A stretch of 64,000 nucleotides of DNA from an uncultured SAR86 cluster bacterium (GTDB lineage: Bacteria > Pseudomonadota > Gammaproteobacteria > Magnimaribacterales > AG-339-G14), in assembly GCA_902596665.1 (NCBI GenBank), contig CACJUN010000002.1, positions 165,710 to 229,709 of the forward strand, written 5' to 3'. The notes under the pieces were generated by a model. The model had not been told where the DNA came from. It worked only from the letters and a program-made list of their open reading frames with translations, and did no database searches. A program made the position numbers and the translations under genes. Below, one piece after another: positions 1 through 9,099 of the stretch (position 1 is its first letter; each line of letters opens with the position of its first letter).

Positions 1-394
1 AAGCAGAACCTCGCAAGTTTATGGCGTAGATATTCATCCTGCAGCTACTATTGGAAAAGGAATTATGCTCGATCATGCTACTGGAATAGTGATTGGAGAA
101 ACTTCAGTGATTGAGGATGATGTTTCTATATTCCAGGGAGTTACTCTTGGTGGAACAGGAAAAGAGATAGGGGATAGACACCCTAAAGTAAGGAAGGGAG
201 TCTTAATAAGTTCAGGAGCTAAAATCTTAGGTAATGTTGAAATAGGCGAAGGTGCAAAAATAGCTGCTGGAAGCGTGGTTCTAGAAGATGTTCCTGAACA
301 CATGACCGTGGCTGGTGTTCCAGCAAAAGTAGTTGGTAAGACTTCTATAAAAACTCCTGGGACTGAAATTGATCACACAATTGAGGAAAATTAA
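1..394 (+). CDS. cysE: Serine O-acetyltransferase, C-terminal part (window-edge partial)
   Basis: Makes O-acetylserine from serine and acetyl-CoA, the first step of cysteine synthesis in the cytoplasm. The reading frame is open from base 2, so the gene began before the window; the first ATG (base 65) lies inside the left-handed beta-helix and is not the start. The visible part has the CysE hallmarks VDIHPAAxIGxGIMLDHATG, VTLGGTGK, DRHPK and AGVPAKVVGK, which form the catalytic hexapeptide-repeat domain. The tail is short and ends in I-E-E-N; in the family the C-terminal Ile is what inserts into cysteine synthase. The stop overlaps the next start (TAATG), so it is probably co-transcribed with tesB. 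Confidence 0.95.
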   Translation, partial: SRTSQVYGVDIHPAATIGKGIMLDHATGIVIGETSVIEDDVSIFQGVTLGGTGKEIGDRHPKVRKGVLISSGAKILGNVEIGEGAKIAAGSVVLEDVPEHMTVAGVPAKVVGKTSIKTPGTEIDHTIEEN

Positions 395-1281
395 TGTCGT
401 CACAAAAAAGTTTAGATGATTTAGTTCAAACGCTTAATCTAGAAAAATTAGAAGAGAACCTTTACAGAGGTGAATGCGAAAAAACTGCATGGGGCAGAGT
501 CTTCGGTGGTCAAGTTTTAGGCCAAGCCTTAAGTGCTGCTTATAACACAATTGAAGAGGAAAGATATGCTCATTCTTTTCACGCTTATTTTTTGAGGCCA
601 GGAAGAATAGACATCCCCATTGTTTATCAAGTAGTGAGAATAAGAGATGGGGGGAGTTTTACAACGAGAACAGTTGATGCAATTCAAAACGGTGAGGCAA
701 TTTTTAATATGTCTGTTTCTTTTCAAAAGGACGAAGGAGGCTTCGAACATCAATTCGACATGCCTGATGTCCCTGGACCTGAAGAGCTCAAAAGTGAAAG
801 GGAATTAAGAGAGTCAATGATGGATCAAATTCCTGAAGAGTACAGAGATGGATTTCTTAGAGAGAAAGCAATTGAATTAAGAACAGTTGAGCAATTCAAT
901 CCGTTAAATAGTGAAAAAAAACCTCCTTATAAACATACGTGGATGAAGGCAAATGGAAACCTTCCGGATGATATTCTTGTTCACCAAAACATATTGGCAT
1001 ACGCATCAGATTTTGGTTTGCTAAGCACAGCACAACTTCCGCATGGTATCGGTTGGGGAGGCATGAACAGAAAAGTAATGGCTGCGAGTATTGATCATGC
1101 CATGTGGTTTCATAGACCTTTCAGAGCGGACGAATGGTTGTTATATGTAACAGATAGCCCTAGCGCAAGTAATGCAAAAGGTTTCAACAGAGGGAGTGTT
1201 TATACTCAGGATGGAGTATTGGTAGCTTCAGCTATTCAAGAAGGATTGATGAGGAAGATAGACTCAGATTACTCTAAATAA
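394..1281 (+). CDS. tesB: Acyl-CoA thioesterase II (TesB)
   Basis: Hydrolyses acyl-CoA to free fatty acid and CoA; cytoplasmic double-hotdog enzyme. At 295 aa it is close to the usual 285-290. The first hotdog carries [14 protein letters not shown] (33-46) and [11 protein letters not shown] (60-70); the second carries [12 protein letters not shown] (232-243) and the C-terminal [13 protein letters not shown]. By alignment from memory with E. coli TesB (Asp204, Thr228, Gln278), the catalytic set here is Asp206, Ser232 and Gln282, so Thr is replaced by Ser, a conservative change. The ATG overlaps the cysE stop by one base. The 3' end runs 8 bp into the convergent gltD. Confidence 0.93.
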   Translation: MSSQKSLDDLVQTLNLEKLEENLYRGECEKTAWGRVFGGQVLGQALSAAYNTIEEERYAHSFHAYFLRPGRIDIPIVYQVVRIRDGGSFTTRTVDAIQNGEAIFNMSVSFQKDEGGFEHQFDMPDVPGPEELKSERELRESMMDQIPEEYRDGFLREKAIELRTVEQFNPLNSEKKPPYKHTWMKANGNLPDDILVHQNILAYASDFGLLSTAQLPHGIGWGGMNRKVMAASIDHAMWFHRPFRADEWLLYVTDSPSASNAKGFNRGSVYTQDGVLVASAIQEGLMRKIDSDYSK

Positions 1282-2719
1282 GAGCAGTAGAGCCCATCAA
1301 TTCTTTATCAATTTCTCGCGCAGCAGCTCTTCCCTCATTTATCGCCCAAACGACAAGTGATTGGCCTCTTCTGCAATCCCCAGCAGCAAAAACTTTTGGA
1401 TGTGAGGTTTTATGGATATTATGATCTGCCTTAAAGTTAGATCTTTCATCGAGATCTATATCTACTTCTTGATTGATATAGTTTTCTGGCCCAAGAAAAC
1501 CCATCGCTAGAAGAATAAGATCTGCTTTCCAAGTTTTTTCAGTTCCTTTTATTTCTTTAAAAGCTGAATCAACCATTACCGTTTTGATTCCTATCAGCTT
1601 TCCAGACTCATCTCTTAAAAATTCTTTTCCAGAGATTGAATATTCCCTGGGATCTTTTCCTAACACCTCGATTGACTCTTCATGACCGTAATCAACTTTA
1701 TGTATTCTAGGGAAAAGAGGCCAAGGATTGTTATCTGCTCTATCTTTTGGCAACTCAGGCATTATTTCAAAATTAAGAAGACTTTTGCACTGGTGTCTTA
1801 ATGATGTACCAAGACAATCGTTTCCAGTATCTCCTCCACCAATGACAATTACGTTCTTACCTTTAGCAGAGATAAAATTATTATTTTTGAGTTTGCTGTC
1901 TAAAAGACTTTTTGTGTTCTTGCCAAGAAATTCCATAGCAAAGTGAACACCATCTCCATCTCTGCCAGGAATGGCTAGATCTCTGGGTTTAGTAGCTCCT
2001 GTGGTTAGGAGGACAGAATCATTTTCGTTGATAAGGTTTTCAAGAGAGGGTGAATTCGGTGCACCAATATCAGTATTTGTGTGAAAAACTATCCCTTCCT
2101 TCTCCATAATGTCAAGTCTCATATCTAATATTGATTTATCGAGTTTCATGTTAGGAATTCCATACATCATTAATCCACCGATGCGGTCAGACCTTTCGTA
2201 GACTTCAACAGTATGGCCAACGCTATTTAGTTGTTGAGCTGCTGAAAGACCAGCAGGACCTGATCCGACTATAGCTATTTTTCTATTGGTTCTGACTTCT
2301 GGAACTTTAGGCTTAAGCCACCCAGATTTTATTCCTTTGTCAGCGATTGCAAATTCTAGATTTTTAATGGCGACAGGAGTCTCAGTTATACCTAAAACAC
2401 AAGCTCCTTCACAGACTGCTGGGCAGACTCTTCCAGTAACTTCTGGAAAATTATTTGTTTTGAAAAGTCTATCAAATGCATCTTCCCACTGCTCGTTGTA
2501 TACCAAATCATTCCACTCAGGAATTAAATTGTACACAGGACAGCCTTCACCTGATTGACAGAAAGGCACACCACAATTCATACACCTAGCAGCTTGAGTA
2601 TTCAGGAGCTTATCGTCATGATCAGTGTATATTTCTTTGAAGTCCAAAACCCTAGACTTGGCCGGCCTGTATGGCTCAACTTCTCGAGAGAATTCTTTAA
2701 AGCCAGTTACTTTTCCCAT
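1274..2719 (-). CDS. gltD: Glutamate synthase (NADPH) small subunit
   Basis: Beta subunit of NADPH-GOGAT. It oxidises NADPH on FAD and passes electrons through iron-sulfur clusters to GltB. At 481 aa it is of family length. The N-terminus has the cluster cysteines C46, C49, C54 and C60 and a second group at C99, C103 and C107. The FAD Rossmann motif is GSGPAG (152-157), the NADPH motif is [11 protein letters not shown], and the C-terminal FAD motif is [16 protein letters not shown]. It starts one base after the gltB stop, so the two are one operon under the gltB leader. Its tail overlaps tesB by 8 bp. Confidence 0.97.
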   Translation of the reverse strand: MGKVTGFKEFSREVEPYRPAKSRVLDFKEIYTDHDDKLLNTQAARCMNCGVPFCQSGEGCPVYNLIPEWNDLVYNEQWEDAFDRLFKTNNFPEVTGRVCPAVCEGACVLGITETPVAIKNLEFAIADKGIKSGWLKPKVPEVRTNRKIAIVGSGPAGLSAAQQLNSVGHTVEVYERSDRIGGLMMYGIPNMKLDKSILDMRLDIMEKEGIVFHTNTDIGAPNSPSLENLINENDSVLLTTGATKPRDLAIPGRDGDGVHFAMEFLGKNTKSLLDSKLKNNNFISAKGKNVIVIGGGDTGNDCLGTSLRHQCKSLLNFEIMPELPKDRADNNPWPLFPRIHKVDYGHEESIEVLGKDPREYSISGKEFLRDESGKLIGIKTVMVDSAFKEIKGTEKTWKADLILLAMGFLGPENYINQEVDIDLDERSNFKADHNIHKTSHPKVFAAGDCRRGQSLVVWAINEGRAAAREIDKELMGSTALI

Positions 2720-2720
2720 C

Positions 2721-5700
2721 TCAACTCACTTTAAGTTTTGTTTCATTTAATTCCATCATGACTCTTTTGTAATCAGTAGGCATTACTTTTACGAATTTTG
2801 ATATTGAATCGTTCCAATCCTTTAGAATTTTAGTCGCTACAGTTGAACCAGTAAATTTCTTATGATTTTTTATTAGTTGCTTAAGCTCTTTGAGATCATT
2901 CTCATTTTCTAATTTTTCTAACTCAAAAGTACTGGTATTGCATTTTCTTTTGAATGAGTTTTTAGAATCATAAACGTATGCAACTCCTCCACTCATTCCG
3001 GCACCAAAGTTTCTACCTGTATCTCCTAGAATTACTGCCACTCCACCGGTCATGTATTCGCATCCGTGATCTCCGATACCTTCCACTACAACCTTAGCTC
3101 CACTGTTTCTTACGCAAAATCTCTCTGCGGCTATCCCTCTGAAATATGCTTCCCCTCCTGTAGCTCCATAAAGCGCAACATTTCCAAGAATAATATTATC
3201 CTCTGCTACAAATTTACTTCTCTTATCCGGATAGATGATTATTTTTCCGCCTGAAAGCCCTTTACCAACATAGTCATTCGCATCTCCTTCAAGCTCAATG
3301 GTCATACCTTTGCAAGTCCAAGCTCCAAGACTTTGTCCAGCAGATCCATTTAATTTCATGTGAATTGTATCCTCAGGCAATCCTTTGTTTTCCCAGATTT
3401 TAGAGATCTCATTAGAGATAATGGTGCCAAAGACTCTGTTTGTGTTCCCAATTTTCTGATTTATTGTAATTCTCTCTCTACTTAATATTGATGGCTTAAT
3501 CTTTTTAAGCAGCTTGAGATCAAGTGATTTTTCTAGATTATGATTTTGATCTTGAGTTTTAAATACATCAGTATTTTTAAATACTTTTTCAGCAGGAGTA
3601 AGAAGATTTGATAAATCAATGCCATCTTTTTTCCAATGATTGATAGCATAATCTATTTCCAGAAGATCAACTCTTCCAATCATGTCATTGAGATTTTTGA
3701 TTCCTAACTTCGCCATTATCATTCTCAGCTCTTTTGCAACCATAAAAAGATAATTAACAACATTTTCTGGCTTACCTTTGAATTTTTCTCTTAGATCTTT
3801 ATCTTGAGTAGCAATTCCAACGGGGCAAGTATTTAAGTGACACTTTCTCATCATAATGCACCCCAAAGTAACCAGTGGTGCTGTTGAGAAACCAAACTCC
3901 TCGGCTCCTAAGATGGCTGCTATAGCAACATCTCTTCCAGTCTTTAACTGGCCATCTGTTTGAAGAACCACTCTGGATCTTAAATTATTCATCACCAAGG
4001 TTTGATGTGTTTCAGCAATTCCAAGCTCCCAGGGGAGGCCTGCGTGCTTGATCGATGTTAATGGAGAGGCTCCTGTTCCTCCATCGTGACCAGCAATGAC
4101 CAGATGATCTGTTTTCGCTTTTACTACTCCAGCTGCAATAGTTCCAACTCCAATTTCAGAGACTAGCTTGACACTTATTCTAGCTTTCCTATTAGCATTC
4201 TTAAGATCGTGTATTAATTGAGCTATGTCCTCAATAGAGTAGATATCATGATGAGGAGGAGGACTTATTAGTCCAACGCCTGGCGTGGAATGTCTTATCT
4301 TTGCTATATATTGATCGACTTTTTTTCCAGGAAGTTCACCACCTTCTCCGGGCTTTGCGCCTTGAGCAATCTTTATCTGGAGTTCGTCAGAGTTAGTCAG
4401 GTACCACATAGTTACACCAAACCTTCCAGAGGCAACTTGTTTTATTGCTGATCTCTTAGATCTCCCATCTTTTAATGGTTTAAATCTAATAGGATCTTCT
4501 CCTCCTTCACCTGTATTCGATTTACCTCCTAGTTCATTCATTGCCAATGCAAGCGATTCATGAGCTTCTGTAGAGATAGAGCCTAGTGACATTGCTCCGG
4601 TTGCAAATCTTTTTACAATTTCTTTTTCTGATTCAACCTGATCCAGAGGAATTCCCTTTTTAGGATATTTGAATTTCATCAGGCCTCTCAAAGTACTGTT
4701 TTTGGTAGTCTGTTCATTTGCATGATTTGAGAATTCCCAATATTTACTCTCGTCATTGGCTTGAGAGGCTAGTTGTAAAGACGAAATCGATTTTGGATCC
4801 CACATGTGTGAATCACCACCGTTACGCCAATGAAAATCTCCAGGATTAGGAAGAACAGATACTTTATTTTGATCGTATTCAGGAAAACCTATTGCATGTC
4901 TTCTCTCTATTTCTTCAGCTAAAACTTCAAAATTTACTCCTTGTACTCTGCTAGTAGTCCCAGGGAAACAAAAATCTATTATTTCATCAGCTAAACCAAC
5001 CGCTTCAAAGATTTGAGCACCTTTGTAAGATTGAAGTGTCGATATTCCCATTTTGGCCATGACCTTCAACATACCCTTAGCAACTCCTTTTTTATAGGCA
5101 TTAACTAAATCTAAGGTATTTCTCAATTTTTTATCTTGCAGTATTTGATCTTTTAAAGATTGCTCCAGGACTTCAAAAGCTAGGTAAGGATTTATTGCAT
5201 CAGCCCCATATCCTATAAGAAGGCAGTGATGATGAACCTCCCTGGCTTCGCCAGACTCAATAATTAGTCCTAATTGTGTTCTTTTTTCTTTTCTAACTAA
5301 ATGATGATGGACGGAGGAACACGCAAGCAATGAACTTATTGCAACTCTACTTTTCGACAGATTTCTGTCAGATAGAAGTACAAAAGAATATCCTTGCTTT
5401 ATTGCGTCCTCAGATTCAGTGCAGATTCTTTTTAGAGCTTTCTTTAGACCTGAAGCCCCATTACCTCTTTCGTATGTAATATCGATAGTCTTAGTAGTCC
5501 AACCATAATCTTTATTATTCTTTATACTAATTAATTCTTCATTTGAAAGAATAGGATGCTTCAATCTTAATCGATGTGCATTTTCTTCTAAAGATTCGAG
5601 CAAATTACTCTCAGGGCCTATTAGGCATTCAAGAGACATGATTACTTCCTCTCTTATTGAGTCGATTGCTGGATTAGTAATCTGAGCAAATAGTTGCTTG

Positions 5701-7280
5701 AAGTAGTCATAAATCATTCTGGGCTTATCAGATAAACATGCTAAAGCCGCATCATTTCCCATTGATCCAAGAGGATCTCTCAACTCAGTTACAAGAGGTA
5801 GCAACATGAATTCAAGTGTTTCAGTGGTATAACCGAAAGACTGCATCCTTGAGATTAGATCATCTGTTTTGTATTTTGTTTTGGATGTTTTTAGATCTTG
5901 GATATCTATAATTTGATTTTTTACCCAATCTTTGTAAGGAAGTTTTTTTGAAATCCTTTTTTTGATTTCTTCATCTGGAATCATTCTGCCTTCCTCAAAA
6001 TCAATTAGAAACATTTTTCCTGGCTGAAGTCTTCCTTTTGATAAAACTTTTGCTTGATCAACCGGAAGAACTCCTACTTCTGAAGCCATGATGACTTTGT
6101 CGTCATCAGTTACATAAAATCTGCTCGGTCTGAGTCCATTTCTATCTAAAACGGCTCCAACATAATTTCCATCTGTGAAAACTATAGATGCAGGACCATC
6201 CCAAGGTTCCATAAATGAAGATGAATACTCATAAAAGGCTTTTTTTGCTGGACTCATTTCATTGTCATTTTGCCAAGCTTCAGGAATCATCATCATGGCA
6301 GCCTCAGGTAGTTCTCTTCCTGACATTATTAGCAGTTCAAGAACATTATCGAATGAACCAGAATCAGAGCAGTCTGGTTCCGTTATAGGGAATAATTTTT
6401 TAATTTTTGAACCGAAATAATCACTTCTCGCAAGACCTTGTCGAGAATACATTTGATTCATGTTTCCTTTTAAAGTGTTTATCTCGCCGTTATGACACAT
6501 ATATCTGTTGGGTTGAGCTCTATCCCAAGAAGGGAAGGTGTTCGTACTGAATCTCGAGTGAACCATTGCCAAATGAGTCTCGAATTTTTTATTTTCAAGA
6601 TCTGGGAAAAAAGGGAAAAGCTGAGCTGGGGTAAGCATACCTTTGTAAGCAATTAGTCTCGATGAAAGGGTGCAGGCATAAAACAAAGAGGCTTGACTCA
6701 AATTTTCTTGATATCTAAGTCGTTTAGTGAAAATTTTTCTAATTAAGTAAAGTTTTCTCTCAAAAGCCTCCTGATCAAGTTTGGTCGATTTTTGAACGAA
6801 AACTTGTTCTATCTCAGGCTGACAATCTCTAGCAGCAGGTCCAACGTCTGCCTTTTTAGGATTAATAGGAACTTTTCTCCAACCTAAAAATTTCTGACCT
6901 TCTGATTTAATGGTTTGTTCAACAATTTTTTTACAAAAAGATCTTTCTTTTTGATCCTGGGGCAGAAAAATATTACCTACAGCATAAGAACCAAAATCAG
7001 GAAGATTAATATTTATTTTTTTTGCTTGATCTTGAAAAAAAGAATCCGGCAAAGCAAGAAGAATGCCAGCTCCATCTCCTGTGTTTTCTTCAAAACCACA
7101 TCCTCCTCTGTGATCCATTCTAGAGTTGATAAGGTAGGCATCATCCATGATTTCTCTTGAAGGGATTCCCTTTATGTTGGCAACTAAGCCAACGCCACAA
7201 GAATCCTTCTCGCTAGCTGGATCATAAAGTCCTTTCTTTTTTGGACGCTCTATTAATTTTTTATTTCTACCTTTTATCAT
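2721..7280 (-). CDS. gltB: Glutamate synthase (NADPH) large subunit
   Basis: Converts glutamine plus 2-oxoglutarate to two glutamates. At 1519 aa it has the full family layout: a 27-residue propeptide, then Cys28 (KDSC-GVGLVA), the N-terminal nucleophile of the class II amidotransferase (about 28-430); a central domain; an FMN-binding synthase barrel (about 840-1210) with the 3Fe-4S cysteines C1141, C1147 and C1152 (spacing C-x5-C-x4-C); and a C-terminal GXGXG beta-helix (about 1270-1460). The ATG at 7280 is the only ATG in a sensible place, but the nearest Shine-Dalgarno-like GGAAGG ends 16 nt upstream, a long spacing. The 5' leader holds a predicted glutamine riboswitch, described separately. 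Confidence 0.97.
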   Translation of the reverse strand: MIKGRNKKLIERPKKKGLYDPASEKDSCGVGLVANIKGIPSREIMDDAYLINSRMDHRGGCGFEENTGDGAGILLALPDSFFQDQAKKININLPDFGSYAVGNIFLPQDQKERSFCKKIVEQTIKSEGQKFLGWRKVPINPKKADVGPAARDCQPEIEQVFVQKSTKLDQEAFERKLYLIRKIFTKRLRYQENLSQASLFYACTLSSRLIAYKGMLTPAQLFPFFPDLENKKFETHLAMVHSRFSTNTFPSWDRAQPNRYMCHNGEINTLKGNMNQMYSRQGLARSDYFGSKIKKLFPITEPDCSDSGSFDNVLELLIMSGRELPEAAMMMIPEAWQNDNEMSPAKKAFYEYSSSFMEPWDGPASIVFTDGNYVGAVLDRNGLRPSRFYVTDDDKVIMASEVGVLPVDQAKVLSKGRLQPGKMFLIDFEEGRMIPDEEIKKRISKKLPYKDWVKNQIIDIQDLKTSKTKYKTDDLISRMQSFGYTTETLEFMLLPLVTELRDPLGSMGNDAALACLSDKPRMIYDYFKQLFAQITNPAIDSIREEVIMSLECLIGPESNLLESLEENAHRLRLKHPILSNEELISIKNNKDYGWTTKTIDITYERGNGASGLKKALKRICTESEDAIKQGYSFVLLSDRNLSKSRVAISSLLACSSVHHHLVRKEKRTQLGLIIESGEAREVHHHCLLIGYGADAINPYLAFEVLEQSLKDQILQDKKLRNTLDLVNAYKKGVAKGMLKVMAKMGISTLQSYKGAQIFEAVGLADEIIDFCFPGTTSRVQGVNFEVLAEEIERRHAIGFPEYDQNKVSVLPNPGDFHWRNGGDSHMWDPKSISSLQLASQANDESKYWEFSNHANEQTTKNSTLRGLMKFKYPKKGIPLDQVESEKEIVKRFATGAMSLGSISTEAHESLALAMNELGGKSNTGEGGEDPIRFKPLKDGRSKRSAIKQVASGRFGVTMWYLTNSDELQIKIAQGAKPGEGGELPGKKVDQYIAKIRHSTPGVGLISPPPHHDIYSIEDIAQLIHDLKNANRKARISVKLVSEIGVGTIAAGVVKAKTDHLVIAGHDGGTGASPLTSIKHAGLPWELGIAETHQTLVMNNLRSRVVLQTDGQLKTGRDVAIAAILGAEEFGFSTAPLVTLGCIMMRKCHLNTCPVGIATQDKDLREKFKGKPENVVNYLFMVAKELRMIMAKLGIKNLNDMIGRVDLLEIDYAINHWKKDGIDLSNLLTPAEKVFKNTDVFKTQDQNHNLEKSLDLKLLKKIKPSILSRERITINQKIGNTNRVFGTIISNEISKIWENKGLPEDTIHMKLNGSAGQSLGAWTCKGMTIELEGDANDYVGKGLSGGKIIIYPDKRSKFVAEDNIILGNVALYGATGGEAYFRGIAAERFCVRNSGAKVVVEGIGDHGCEYMTGGVAVILGDTGRNFGAGMSGGVAYVYDSKNSFKRKCNTSTFELEKLENENDLKELKQLIKNHKKFTGSTVATKILKDWNDSISKFVKVMPTDYKRVMMELNETKLKVS

Positions 7281-7283
7281 CGA

Positions 7284-7373
7284 ATCAATGCTTCATCCTT
7301 CCTGATAGAAAGATGCGTTCCTTCGGTTTGATTTTTACCTACTTCCGTCCCCAAATAAGGATGAACGATTGAT
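7284..7373 (-). promoter_or_regulatory. Expression platform: switching helix that would mask the gltB translation start region
   Basis: The segment 7373-7357 (AUCAAU-CG-UUCAUCCUU) is complementary to 7300-7284 (AAGGAUGAA-GC-AUUGAU): 9 bp, a 2x2 internal loop, then 6 bp. The 5' arm contains the left strands of aptamer P1 and P2. The 3' arm contains the purine-rich AAGGA, part of the only Shine-Dalgarno-like stretch before gltB. Aptamer folding and this long helix therefore cannot coexist. Inference: without glutamine the long helix hides the ribosome site; with glutamine the aptamer forms and frees it, making a translational ON switch. Confidence 0.75.
7315..7367 (-). promoter_or_regulatory. 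L-glutamine riboswitch aptamer (glnA RNA type) in the gltB leader
   Basis: Read on the minus strand, the leader matches the glnA-RNA/type I glutamine aptamer core as I remember it: CGUUCA, then GACGGAAGUAGGU, then ACCGAAGGAACGC, in that order. P1 is a perfect 5-bp helix, CGUUC (7367-7363) with GAACG (7320-7316). P2 is short: UCCU (7361-7358) with GGGG (7352-7349), two of its four pairs being G-U. P3 is GGU (7339-7337) with ACC (7327-7325) around a 9-nt A-rich loop. The conserved nucleotides are concentrated in the single-stranded joining segments, as expected for a ligand pocket. It lies 35 nt before the ATG of gltB, whose enzyme consumes glutamine. The assignment rests on sequence recognition; no covariance search was run. 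Confidence 0.92.
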
Positions 7374-7420
7374 CTTAAGCCCAAGATCTCAGGGAAGAAT
7401 GTTTATTTCTTATTTAATTA

Positions 7421-7450
7421 TTTATACCAAAAAATAATAAAAAAGACCAA
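7421..7450 (-). promoter_or_regulatory. Probable sigma-70 promoter of gltBD
   Basis: On the minus strand TTGGTC (7450-7445) and TATAAA (7426-7421) are separated by 18 bp. Transcription would begin near 7414, giving a leader of about 135 nt that contains the whole riboswitch. The hexamers match consensus 4/6 and 5/6; in AT-rich DNA this is suggestive only. Confidence 0.45.
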
Positions 7451-7481
7451 TTTTTATTCTATGTTATAAGAGAAATGTTTT

Positions 7482-8570
7482 TTATATTTTTAAGCTATTT
7501 AAGATTTTCTCTTTGTCAACGTTTTCAACTATTTTAACATTTCCAATTCCATCTAAAATAATGAATCTTAAAGTTGTGTCTTTACTTTTTTTGTCCGATC
7601 GCATGGCTTCAAGAATCTTTGCAGGTTCACAATTAGCAGGAAGCTTTATGGGTAAGTTGAATTTTTTAATTAACGATTTAATTTTATCAAACTCTTGTGA
7701 ATTTATTTTGCCTAACAATAAAGATAATTTGGCCGCACAAACCATTCCAACACCAACTGCTTCGCCATGGTTCAATCCCTTAAAAGATTGAACACTTTCT
7801 ATGGCATGTGCGAAAGTATGACCAAAGTTGAGATGAGCTCTTACTGATTTCTCTCTTTCGTCTTGCTCAACAATATTTGCCTTAATTTTTGTTGATATCC
7901 TTATGAGGTTAGATAACTCGGTAATGTTTCCTTTCTTTTCAATATTCTGATCAAAGTTATCTAATTTAGATAAAAGATTTTTATCTTCAATCAGCGCATG
8001 TTTAATTATTTCAGAGTAACCTGCTGCTAAATGCCTTTTACTAAGCGATTTGAGAAAACATGTATCAATCAATACTGCTGCAGGTTGCTTAAATGCACCA
8101 ATCATATTTTTAAATTTTTTACTGTTAACACCTGTTTTACCTCCCACAGAAGCATCGACCTGTGCCAGAAGAGTGGTTGGAATATGCATAACTTCAATTC
8201 CGCGCAGATATACTGAGGCTACAAAACCTGCGAGATCTGTTGTTATGCCTCCACCAAAAGAAATAATTAATGAATCTCTTGAGAATTTTAAATCAATTAA
8301 TTTTTCTATAATTTTTTGAGATGTCTCCATAGATTTATTTTTTTCATTTGCAATAAATTTAAAGGAATCAAATTTACTCGGCATTGATTTCCTTATGAAA
8401 CTCTTTACTTTTCTGATTGATAAATCAGGTATTTTAGAGTCAAAAATAAAAAAAATTTCTTTTGAGTTGGATAATTTTTTTAAGGGAAAGCTTTTAATAA
8501 AATCATTACCAAAATAAATGGAATAATTTGAACTGAGCGTTTTTACTTTTAATTGTTTAATTGTTTTCAT
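7482..8570 (-). CDS. aroB: 3-Dehydroquinate synthase
   Basis: Second step of the shikimate pathway: DAHP to 3-dehydroquinate, using NAD and a divalent metal. At 362 aa it is of normal length. Family motifs are FGGGITTDLAGF (105-116, NAD and substrate binding), PTTLLAQVDASVGGKTG (131-147), GYSEIIKH (184-191, with the metal ligand Glu187) and LNFGHTFAHAIE plus GLNHGEAVGVGM, which supply the metal-binding histidines. The start overlaps the end of aroK by 14 bp, the usual aroK-aroB pair. Downstream lies the gltB promoter and leader; I see no strong terminator between them. Confidence 0.96.
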   Translation of the reverse strand: MKTIKQLKVKTLSSNYSIYFGNDFIKSFPLKKLSNSKEIFFIFDSKIPDLSIRKVKSFIRKSMPSKFDSFKFIANEKNKSMETSQKIIEKLIDLKFSRDSLIISFGGGITTDLAGFVASVYLRGIEVMHIPTTLLAQVDASVGGKTGVNSKKFKNMIGAFKQPAAVLIDTCFLKSLSKRHLAAGYSEIIKHALIEDKNLLSKLDNFDQNIEKKGNITELSNLIRISTKIKANIVEQDEREKSVRAHLNFGHTFAHAIESVQSFKGLNHGEAVGVGMVCAAKLSLLLGKINSQEFDKIKSLIKKFNLPIKLPANCEPAKILEAMRSDKKSKDTTLRFIILDGIGNVKIVENVDKEKILNSLKI

Positions 8571-9063
8571 TTAGTTTTTCAATAATTTTCACAAGAATAT
8601 CTTTGGTTTTATATTTATCTACGTTGATTTCTAAATTTGAAACATCCTTGTAAAACTTTAACCTTTGATCGTAGAGTTCTCTAAGTTTTTTCAACCTGTC
8701 TACGTTTTTTAAGAGAGGCCTTTTATCCGATCTAGAAGTTCTTTTACTCTGTCTTTCAACTGAGGCATTTAAGAAAATAACTCTATTTTCTTTTAATTTC
8801 TCACGGTTTTCTTGATCAGTAACGATACCTCCGCCAGTTGCAATGACCATATTTAAGCTATTTGGGATACTTTTTAAAAACTCTTTCTCTTTTTCTCTAA
8901 AATATTTCTCACCATTATTTTCAAAAATCTCATTAATAGTCTTATTTTCTTTTTTCTCAATTTCTTTGTCTGTATCAATAAATTTTTTATCTAAACTTTT
9001 AGCAAGTTTCTTTCCCAAGCTTGATTTTCCAGATCCCATGGGCCCAACAAGAAAGATGTTCAT
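8557..9063 (-). CDS. aroK: Shikimate kinase
   Basis: Phosphorylates shikimate with ATP, fifth step of the shikimate pathway. At 168 aa it is of family size. The P-loop is GPMGSGKSS (7-15), the substrate-binding Asp is in FIDTD (28-32), and the glycine-rich shikimate loop is ATGGG (75-79). A lid region with Arg-rich TSRSDKRPLL follows. It is divergent from mrcA across only 36 bp. In E. coli and Pseudomonas the same neighbours are kept but pilus-assembly genes (hof/pil) sit between mrcA and aroK; here they are absent. Confidence 0.95.
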   Translation of the reverse strand: MNIFLVGPMGSGKSSLGKKLAKSLDKKFIDTDKEIEKKENKTINEIFENNGEKYFREKEKEFLKSIPNSLNMVIATGGGIVTDQENREKLKENRVIFLNASVERQSKRTSRSDKRPLLKNVDRLKKLRELYDQRLKFYKDVSNLEINVDKYKTKDILVKIIEKLNENN

Positions 9064-9099
9064 CTACTCATTATATCTATTAGAATTATCTTTTAGAAA

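Noticed and set aside
7285..7296. Met-Lys-His leader peptide before gltB
   Set aside because: Three codons only, with the purine-rich site abutting its ATG; kept as a remark, not as a gene.
7436..7458. A-T hairpin after aroB as a terminator
   Set aside because: The 8-bp stem is all A-T and it overlaps the likely gltB -35; too weak to call a terminator.
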